Shown here piece after piece: positions 56,567-64,000 of a DNA stretch of 64,000 nucleotides. How positions within the stretch are numbered: position 1 is the first letter of the stretch; each line of letters starts with the position of its first letter. Made by a program: the position numbers and the translations under genes. Source of the stretch: Lycium barbarum (Eukaryota > Streptophyta > Magnoliopsida > Solanales > Solanaceae). The notes under the pieces were generated by a model that was not told the DNA's origin, searched no databases, and worked only from the letters and a program-made list of their open reading frames with translations. Where the stretch lies: assembly GCF_019175385.1 (NCBI RefSeq), contig NC_083339.1, positions 109,725,601 to 109,789,600 on the forward strand. Reading direction: 5' to 3'.

Positions 56567-56853
56567 TCCTCCCCCCCTTTGGAACATTCGTCCTCGAATG
56601 TTAAACTAATTCTGCACTTCCAATACTTCCTTAAACGTTCTTTTACTGAATTATGCCCTGCACATGCCTCCTTCATTGGTCGATCCCTTCAGTTTATTAT
56701 AACACATTCCAGATCTCTAAGTAACCATTCCCATAATATTTGTTCTTGCTCTTGCCTCTCGAGGTGATAATTCCACGTCGTTGTCTTGAGGCTGAAGATT
56801 CCAGAATATGGACTGTAATAGCAGAGAAATGCAAAGTTATTGATGTAAAATAA
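56567..56853 (-). other. Polypurine tract and 3' internal tail of the minus-oriented copy in G
   Basis: On the minus strand it ends in AACATTCGAGGACGAATGTT and the polypurine tract before LTR H2. The rest is non-coding, and short open frames have no family resemblance. Confidence 0.65.
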
Positions 56854-57799
56854 TGTTACACCTTGGAAAATTTCGTTTTATTCGTCGAGTCTGCAAAGGG
56901 TCTAAAGGTTACCAGAGGCATGAAATACTCCAAAGACTGTAAAGTATAATAAATCGACGAGGGACAACGCATTATAGAATCTTATGTAAAGATTAAGAGG
57001 TAAGATGCAGTGAACGATACCTCTTAAGGGAGTAACTTATAGAAGAGAGGTATGGACGGAAGGACAAAAGAGGGACGGAAAGTTCAAGATAGCACTTCGT
57101 AAGTGATGCAAAATGTGAAAAGGATTTGAAAAATAGGCATATGATGGAAGAGAGGTATTACCTCAATGTGATGATAAGGGTGCTATAGGGAAAACTACCT
57201 ATACAAGTGTTCACTTACGATGCGAGACGGGTATTTACCTCAAAAATAGTGCTCTCGAGAGATTCATTATGGGACATGATTAACATGAGATTTAAAACCC
57301 CTTACGATCATCATGTGTTTTAACCTTTATTCAGATACAAGTTAAGCGAGAAGAGACACCCGGAGAGGATTCTAAAGATAAGAAGAAGGTTCCTGATTAT
57401 TAAGTAATAGCGAAAGGTTAAGAGATGACATGGTATCAATATGTAACAGATGATTCACGTGGTTGACTTAATAATGTGGATATAGAGGTAATGACTATGC
57501 GATTAAGATTGTGGGAAGGAGTAACGATAAGGACGAAAGGTTCCTAGACTAGTTGGAAAAAAAAAGAGGTCGACGAGTACAAAAAGGGACGATCCAAAAT
57601 AGCACCAAGAAGCAAGCAACGAAGAGTGTCGTATCTGAATAAGGGAATTTGTCTAATACTAGAGAAGATTAAGGAGCCCATAGCATAATAGCATGGAAAT
57701 CAGGAACTAAAGGGGACAACCATTTCAAGATACTAATCAAAGCATCATAAGCTCGCAAGGAACAACATTCGAGGACGAATGTTCCAAAGGGAGAAACGA
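56854..57799 (+). other. Plus-strand LTR start fragment and 3' internal tail before LTR H3
   Basis: TGTTACACCTTGGAAAATTTCG at 56854 (first 20 bases are the diagnostic part) resembles the starts of LTR H2 and copy F LTRs. It is followed within about 100 bases by non-coding 3' internal tail, ending in the palindrome and a decayed polypurine tract (AAAGGGAGAAACGA). This looks like an element deleted from inside its 5' LTR to its 3' tail. Confidence 0.55.
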
Positions 57800-58919
57800 T
57801 GTTATATCCCGTATTTCTGTACGTTGGATTATTTGTAAGCTGAGGTGGGGTCCACATGTCGAGATTTTTTTAAAAGACATATGACAAGTTATATGGATAA
57901 TATATGTGAAGTTAAACACAACTCAAGAAGGACCCTTGAGCCAAATCAAAGTGGAAGTCCTCCAGAAAAAATGTTTTTAAGTTACGTTTTTGGGTGATCT
58001 GACTTCGGGAGGCCATAACCCCATCCTTATTTGGGAATTTGGGAAAACGCCCAAAATTAAAGTTGTAGATAATTGAAATACCTTTCCAACCATAGGTCGT
58101 GGGCCTGCATGTGACATCGGGATAAACATATATGGACGTTTTAAGGCAGAAGGGTCAAGCTGGGCAGTGGGCTCGGCCCAACCCGATTCCAATCCGGGTC
58201 AGGCCCATTTCCCTTGCTATTTAAGGGAAATTTCAGCCTTCTCCTCCTCATTTTCAGACCAAAAAGACCCAGAAAATTTCAGAGAGAGAGAGAGGGAGGA
58301 AAGCCTTAGAGAGAAAAACCAAGTTTTGATCAAAATATGAGCCCCGAATCCCGAAGCTCATGAAGAGAAAAGTGTTGTACGTTGCGTTGCCTTCAATTTG
58401 AGCTAAAAATCAGCCAAGAAGAAGAGTGTTGACGTGGTTGCTGCATACTTAAGGTAATATTAAGGTCCCTTTTTCATTGTTAACAAGTTTATTTAGAGTT
58501 TTAACGGATTAGAACGGAGAAAATAGCGTTATAAACTCGTTTGTTGCTTTGTTGAGATTTATGGATTAGGGGCTGTTTTAGTTGGATTAAATGGATGGAA
58601 TTAGCTGAGTTATGATGCATAATAATTGTTGATATTGTTGTTGATGTTGTTGATAAGTTGCTGTTCTTGAATTTGGGAGAATAAAGTGTATGAAGACATC
58701 ATATACAAAGCGCATACCGGGGCTGTTTTATATGATTTTCGTGGCTATTTTGTGACGATATTTTGGGGATGTTTTATATGATTTTCGTGGCTGTTTTGTG
58801 ACGATATTTTGGGGCTGTTTGGTATGAAATTTGTGGCTGTTTTGCGATGATATTTTGGGGTTGTTTGGTGGTTGTTATGAACTATTTTGTGGGCTGGAAT
58901 ATCGTGGGATTGGATGTAG

Positions 58920-58965
<46 letters not shown>

Positions 58966-59295
58966 GTTTGTTGTTATACTATGGATATACGAAAATAAAA
59001 AAGTGGATACAAGCATTGGCATTGATATGTAGTGGCAGCCTTGTCGGCTTGCGTATCATATTGACATGTAGTGGCAGCCTTATCGGCTTGCGTGTCACAT
59101 TATGTTTTGATTAGTTGTGACTCTTCAGGAGACAGGTTATCTGGATTTATATATATATAATGACGTTATGAACCTTTGGAGTTCTTTTGCAAGTTTCCAT
59201 ATTGTTCTTAGATTTAGTTTGACTATATGTAACAGGTACGTATACGAGTGTCTAGCTCGGGCACTAGTCATGGCCCACGGGACTGGGTCATGACA
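57800..59295 (+). mobile_element. LTR H3 (plus), internally deleted, within insertion G
   Basis: It starts TGTTATATCCCG and ends GGGTCATGACA. Compared with H2 it lacks about 1.3 kb between ACAAGCATTGG and CATTGATATGTAGTGG (near 59016). It has TATTTAAG at 58218, a donor-like position (58454) decayed to GGTAATA, and an expanded GTT run. Confidence 0.85.
58919..58964. repeat. (GTT)n microsatellite in LTR H3
   Basis: About 15 units. The matching place in H1 (about 53180) has only about five. The Val or Leu homopolymer frames over it are artefacts. Confidence 0.95.
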
Positions 59296-60967
59296 AAAGA
59301 GGTAAAAGATATAGGGGAAGTGCTGCCCGATTTTTTGAAATCATGGGTATGTTGTTCTTGTGTTGTTGGACTGTTTTAAAGTATTACGTGTGTGTTATTG
59401 TGGCTGGAAATCAGAGTAGGTAATATGAATATGGTGAACTTGATGTTGTGATACATGTCTATGTGTTTATATGAGGATTTGACGGAAGAATTGGAAGTAA
59501 ACTTGAAATAGAATTTATAGAATAAGATGTTATGCATATGGGCTACTTTGGAAGAATCTATCAGATGGATTTTGATTTAACTTAGTATGGCAACGTGAAT
59601 ATGCATTATGATTGATGTGGTGTTTTTGTATTGGATTGAGTTGAGTCGAGTGGAAGTGAATTCCGGCAGATTTTAAGAGGGTTTACTTTAAAGACTTAAG
59701 ATAGGCATATAACAATAAGTCTAACAGTGGCATGACTTCTCTTGAATGTAGAATTACGAGCTCGGGAGAATAATCGTTAAGTAGTAGGGGATCAATCAGG
59801 TATGTTAAGGCTTAGTCCCTTTCTTTCAAAAGGCATGATTCCTATGTTATGATTCCATATATGTTTCCATAACCTTCTTACTTCCAAAAGTTAGAAGTTC
59901 ATGATTCTTAAAGCTTCTTATGATGTTAAAGATGAGAATGTTTCTATGATGATGATGATGATTTTATGTTTAAAAGTCCCGAGCTTATGATTGTGATGCT
60001 ATTATGAGATTATTGAGCTTATTTCATGATTTTCTTGATTTTATTCATTGTTATTGATCTCACCTTGTAATAATTGTTTATTCAAGGTGAGATATAGCGA
60101 TGATGATTGCTCTATAATATAAATCGGAGGTTACTGACCTTACGTCACTCCGATAGAGTTGTAGCTTTTAATTGGGCTCTCATGCATGCTTATTTTTATG
60201 TATGATTACACCAGGCCTAGTTGGCCGGGCAGACACCACTACGGTGGGAGTAGTGGGCGACTTATGATTACACCGTGCCTAGGTTGCCGGGCAGACACCA
60301 CTAGTGGGCGGCATGAGATGATTACCCCGGACGCGGGCTAGTGATGATATTATGTTATGTATGTATGAGATATGTTTTCTTAAAAAGCTAACCATGCATG
60401 GTATTCGCCTTAAGAGGCAGTTTGATGTGCATGTTATCCCTTTCTCTCATGTTTCCTTACATGCTTCATTTCGTTATTGATCATGCCTTAAATACTCAGT
60501 ACATTGCTCGTACTGGTGTCCTTTCTTTTGTGTACGCTGCATTCATGCCCGCAGATAGACAGGGAGATAGTCCAGACACCTAGGAGCTTTATTAACAGAT
60601 ATACAAGAGCACTCCACTACTCCAGAGTTGCAGCTTATTGGTATATTCTTTTGTGTACATAATGGGGCATGACGGGGTCCTGTCTCGTCCTTATGATTTT
60701 CAGTACTCCAGTTAGAGGCTCATAGTCATATGTGGGTAGTAGATGTCTTATCACCTCTATAGTGTATGTCTTGTATATCATTTTGTAGCCTCGTGGGCTT
60801 ATACGTATGTATATATATGTTCTTGAGGAGCAATTGAAGGTCGCTCCATAATAAGTTTTGCTTTGAGAATTGTATTTATTCAGGATGAGCTAGATGATAA
60901 AAGGAAATGTGGTGCTCGGTAGGCTAGCTCCGGGTACCCGTCATGACCCTCTAACTGGGTTGTGACA
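59296..60967 (+). mobile_element. 3' LTR of Gypsy copy F, second part
   Basis: It resumes with AAAGAGGTAAAAGATA and matches 44159-45832 of the 5' LTR almost base for base, ending GGGTTGTGACA. It carries the tandem 60-bp pair (about 60201-60320) and the conserved late box (60488-60556). Confidence 0.9.
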
Positions 60968-60972
60968 GTATG

Positions 60973-61956
60973 GTAACTCGAATACCACCTTATAAAAAAA
61001 AAATTGAATCTCCAGCTTTAGCACATCTTTTATTTGATAAAAAAGAGATCCTTAGGTGACACTTACTCATCGATAAAACGTTTTCATTTAGTTAGTCGAT
61101 TGTCTCAGTGTAATAGTCGACTAGTACTTAAGCAATGAAAAAAATAGGTTGCAAAAAGTAAATGACTCACAGAATTTATATTGGTTCGGATCCAATGTAG
61201 ATCCTAATCCAGTCCCATTGTGTTGCAAGGGTGTTCTCTGCAGCTCTTTGCAAATTGGTTTGGTATAATGGTTGTTTGAATGGAGTTCCTATGTCTACAC
61301 TCAAACTCTTGTAATATTTTGATACAATGGCTCACCAACTATATTTTATCTCTCCTCTATCTTTTGCTTACACAGTAGATCACTCAGAAATATAATGCTT
61401 ATGGAAAGTAGAGCAAATAATTTGAGAAGGCTGAGACGAATGTATGTTTTTTCTCATCGATTGAGCCTCTTTAAATAGTCTTGAAAGGTGGCGCTTAGGC
61501 TCTTTCACAGAGATGGCAACCCAAGAAAATTGATCCTCGAAGATGGAAATTTATTGATTCTATCTCCAAGAATGTGGATAGAGTTGTTCGTAATTGATTA
61601 CTTTCCTCGTAGAAGTGTATTGTAGCAATCAATATCTTGACTTGAAATCTTCATTTAATTGTTTGGTACTTGCGCGATCTTGACTTCAGATTTGCTTTGA
61701 TTGTCCTTCCTTGATTTGAGGAAGCTTTGTACTTGACTCCTTAATTGGATTTAACCGTTGGTACTGGAAAGAATATTTCCTTTCCTTTCAGTGACTGATT
61801 TACACAGTATTTTCTTCCTTGTGTATCGTCCTTGAACGCTATCCTTGAATGGGGTTTTTCTTGGAGTCCTTCGCATATTAACCATTTTTCGCTTTGGTTC
61901 TCTTTTCTTTTTGTGCCTGCAAAATATACAAATCATCATTAAAATATGCGCTAACA
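60973..61956 (-). mobile_element. Possible LTR of an unidentified retrotransposon, minus strand
   Basis: On the minus strand, TGTTAGCGCATATTTTAATG starts at 61956 like an LTR start. Downstream come TTTAAAGAGGC-like and GGATCCGAACC-like phrases that I associate with Copia LTRs. No confirmed 3' end or target duplication was found, so the call is tentative and the left limit is unknown. No coding region. Confidence 0.3.
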
Positions 61957-62194
61957 GTTTTATCTTTGCATAAACTTTTGTTTCAAAAAAAAAAAAATCA
62001 ACAAACTTTTCCCCAAGTTGATCCAACCGACCAAGGAAGAAAAAACAAAGAGCCTTAGTCCAAATATGTATGAAGAAAAAAATAGAAGTAAAAAAGAGGG
62101 GCCTTAGTCCAAGCAGATGAACCTCGTGTTTGATGAAGTAATCATCATAGTAGTAATTAGTAAATCAAGAGAATAGACAAAAATTGATATAGTG
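61957..62194. other. Unassigned AT-rich spacer
   Basis: A-rich, with the phrase GCCTTAGTCCAA repeated at 62052 and 62102. No gene was seen. A 91-codon minus-strand open frame (61751-62026) overlaps the LTR-like stretch and shows no family resemblance. Confidence 0.4.
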
Positions 62195-62197
62195 TAA

Positions 62198-62414
62198 GAG
62201 CCCGTTTGGCTTAGCTTATAAGTTGCTGAAAACAGCTTATCTTATAAGCTGTTTTCAGCTTTTTTAAGTGTTTAATTGACCAGTTTATAAGTCATTTTGT
62301 GCTTGAAATTAGCCTCAAAAAATAAATTAACCCATTTGACTTAGCTTAAAAAAAACATTTTATAAACTAAAAACAGTTTATAAGCTGTTTTTTTTAAGCC
62401 TTTCAAACAGGCTC
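62198..62414. mobile_element. Tourist-like (PIF/Harbinger) MITE
   Basis: Left end GAGCCCGTTTGG and right end CAAACAGGCTC are inverted termini, with the three-base duplication taa on both sides (62195-62197 and 62415-62417). The interior has many inverted CTTATAAG/AAACAG words, giving a foldback. It is 217 bp and non-coding. Confidence 0.85.
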
Positions 62415-62417
62415 TAA

Positions 62418-63607
62418 ATGACAATTTGTATCCATTAATGCTGCAGTTGGTGATGTGCTCTAGTCCTCTGGTTATGGCACCACCGGACCAAAACGATACA
62501 ACACTTAAACTGGACCATTCTGTCATCAATTTCCTTTATATTCATCTTTTATTTGCATTTTCACTTTTTCTCCATGAAATTTACGTTGGATACCCTTGGA
62601 GCTTTTAAACTATCTTGGTATAATATTGTAGTCTCTCATTATATTTTTTCCAACTTATTTCACTAGCATAACGGAGTTTACCTGTATAATTCTTGTTTCT
62701 CTTTATACTTGCTCCAGATTGAAGGTGCTTCTTTTCTAGTGGAAGTCTATATTGTGATATTAATTACTTGGCTTTTGTCTCATCGGGGCTTGGGTGGGGT
62801 GAGGTTTCTTTGGTCTATGGGTATCTCCCCATTTAATTCCCTTGGATTCATATATATTAAGATTTAATATGGAGTCCTGTTATGTCATTTAAGATTAATC
62901 ATAATAAGTGTCATTATCATATGCAAGGGTCGTTAGTCTGTGACTGAAGGATCTTTTTAGCTAAAACATTAATTATGAGAGAGAGACAGAGATTTGTCAA
63001 TATAGAGTAATTATAGACTTCCAACAATTGCCAAGCTAATTTTGTTTTTGTTTGTACACGTCAAGTTGGCTTCTTCAAAACTGATCATAAGATGGTACGA
63101 TAATAAATGACAAAAAAAACAAAAAGAGAAGAAGAAAGAATTATCATATTAATTAGTAAATGGTTAAATGACTAATTCAGAGTTGAATCCTCCAAAAGAG
63201 AAGATGAGAAAAGACACCATGACCTAGAATAATAAATGATGCAAAGGTCCAATTATTTAATCAGATTGTAATGTGCAGTACTGCCTTATGTGGACTACTT
63301 TGGTCTGTGGTCCGTCCATAGAGTAAATTCTTACATCGTTGGGGATTTCGCGAATGATTTCGCTAGAATGTGTTTGAAAAGTCATCTAGAAATTAGATTG
63401 GAGTGCAATTACAAAGAATTACATGATTTGGCTTATTTGTCTAATTAAACAATTAATTAGTCGACGTTGAACTTACACCTTAAGAAGAGGTTAATAATTG
63501 ATGGTCATTACATGCAAAAGTTGACGTCTTCGATGTTCTTCTTCTTCTTTAAAAAGATTAGTCCAAAAACCTTCCCCTATTTTGATGCTTCTTGTGTCAT
63601 AAAATTA
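62418..63607. other. Unassigned non-coding stretch
   Basis: AT-rich, with no open frame above 62 codons and no recognised repeat or RNA gene. It may be unique intergenic DNA. Confidence 0.4.
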
Positions 63608-63609
63608 GG

Positions 63610-63893
63610 AATGAAGATACCCGGGACAGGGTGAGAGTGGCCTTCGTGGTGGACAAGATGAGGAAAGCAAGGCTGAGATGGTTTGGATATGTGAAAGACG
63701 TGTAGATTCCCCAGTGAGGAAGTGTGTGAGGTTGGCAATGGTGAGTGTTCGGAGAGGTAGAGGTAGACCTAAGAAGTATTGAGGGAGGTAACTAGACAGG
63801 ACATGTCGCATCTTGAGCTTGCCGAGGATATGACCTTAGATATGATGGTTTGGAGGTCGCGAATTAGAATAGAAGGTTAGTTGGCAGTCACGT
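63610..63893 (+). pseudogene. RTE-type LINE ORF2 C-terminal fragment
   Basis: The frame starts NEDTRDRVRVAFVVDKM and continues KARLRWFGYVK. After a one-base deletion near 63694 it reads RVDSPVRKC, then RRGRGRPKKY, a stop in place of Trp, REVTRQDMSHL and VWRSRIRIEG. This is the highly conserved end of plant RTE (BovB-like) ORF2. It is 5'-truncated, as usual for these elements. Confidence 0.85.
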
Positions 63894-63935
63894 CTCTCGC
63901 CTTCTTGCTGGGTAGGCTAGATGGTTGTATATCTA

Positions 63936-64000
63936 GAGCCCGTTTGGATTGGCTTATAAGTTGCTTATAAACCGTTTTCAACTTTTTTGAGTGTTTGGCT
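63936..64000. mobile_element. Start of a second Tourist-like MITE, cut by the window edge
   Basis: GAGCCCGTTTGGATTGGC followed by TTATAAGTTGC matches the start of the MITE at 62198. The preceding bases cta would be the left target duplication. The right half lies beyond the window. Confidence 0.8.

Larger units (their letters stand above)
51933..59295. mobile_element. Composite LTR insertion (G) with two U5-type outer ends
   Basis: A 7363-bp insertion in the copy F 3' LTR has a perfect five-base target duplication aaaga (51928-51932 and 59296-59300). The left end TGTCACGGCCCATGG is the reverse complement of an LTR 3' end and the right end GGGTCATGACA is an LTR 3' end, so both outer ends are of U5 type. 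Inside are three copies of one LTR in +, -, + order, each beside the palindrome and polypurine tract that normally precede a 3' LTR. No pol domain was found. It may be the product of recombined, dimeric or self-integrated retrotransposon cDNA, later reworked. Confidence 0.75.
43322..60967 (+). mobile_element. Gypsy chromovirus (Tekay/Del-like), copy F, with 7.4-kb insertion in its 3' LTR
   Basis: The 5' LTR is 43322-45832, and the 3' LTR starts at 51027 and ends at 60967, interrupted by 51933-59295. A perfect five-base target duplication gtatg flanks the whole (43317-43321 and 60968-60972). It has a PBS for tRNA-Met, one gag-pol frame with scattered stops, an integrase with chromodomain, and a clear polypurine tract. 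The LTRs are very similar to each other, so copy F is younger than copy D. Confidence 0.93.

Noticed and set aside
58847..59114. Val-rich or Leu-rich membrane-like peptide
   Set aside because: Translation of a (GTT)n run inside LTR H3; the matching LTR H1 has a much shorter run.
63605..63811. 68-codon minus-strand open frame
   Set aside because: It is antisense to the RTE ORF2 C-terminal motifs on the plus strand.
1..64000. A previously undescribed multi-gene system (defence, biosynthetic or toxin-type cluster)
   Set aside because: Every recognisable coding domain belongs to a known retrotransposon class, all are broken, and no conserved non-transposon gene set was found.

Overview
This window is a block of plant nuclear DNA made almost entirely of transposable elements nested inside one another. 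I found no intact host gene, no tRNA or rRNA gene, no CRISPR array and no bacterial-type operon. The element families are plant chromovirus Gypsy elements primed by initiator tRNA-Met, Copia, plant L1-type LINEs with DUF4283-like ORF1 and zf-RVT ends, an RTE 3' end, hAT-type MITEs beginning CAGTGGCGGAG, and a Tourist-like MITE beginning GAGCCCGTTTGG. Together they suggest a eudicot, most likely Solanaceae, in heterochromatin. The family-level guess rests on recalled repeat types and is inference.

Layout. (1) 1-9017: one minus-strand LINE, with reading frames still traceable, broken by a hAT-MITE-like remnant (about 381-531), a solo Gypsy LTR (756-3671), a second unrelated solo LTR (3904-5164, TSD accag) and a CACTA-type MITE (5491-5631, TSD tta) that sits in the RT catalytic box. 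(2) 9018-26462: Gypsy material. It holds a long LTR with primer-binding site (9111-11862), a 3.2-kb solo LTR (12225-15413, TSD cctta), and a complete but dead minus-strand Gypsy element (16682-25836, TSD ataag) inserted into an older minus-strand LTR of related type (15861-16676 plus 25842-26462). (3) 26463-28363: mostly unassigned DNA with one hAT MITE. (4) 28369-41586: a Copia element (TSD aatat) that contains a hAT-like element (32823-41199), which contains a LINE (33044-40493, 15-bp TSD and poly-A). (5) 41587-43316: a patch with a broken host-like coding fragment, a hAT MITE inside it, a Copia fragment and a 69-bp direct repeat. (6) 43322-60967: a Gypsy chromovirus (TSD gtatg) whose 3' LTR is split by a 7.4-kb insertion (51933-59295, TSD aaaga) built of +, -, + copies of another LTR. 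(7) 60973-64000: an LTR-like stretch, a Tourist-like MITE, an RTE 3' end and the start of a second Tourist-like MITE.

All pol genes carry stops or frameshifts, so nothing here looks autonomous. The best leads are two. First, the insertion at 51933-59295 has both outer ends equal to an LTR 3' (U5) end and yet has a clean 5-bp target duplication. Second, two separate Gypsy elements share a 5' splice-site-like signal inside the LTR and a 3' splice-site-like signal just before the gag start, which would place the primer-binding site in an intron.
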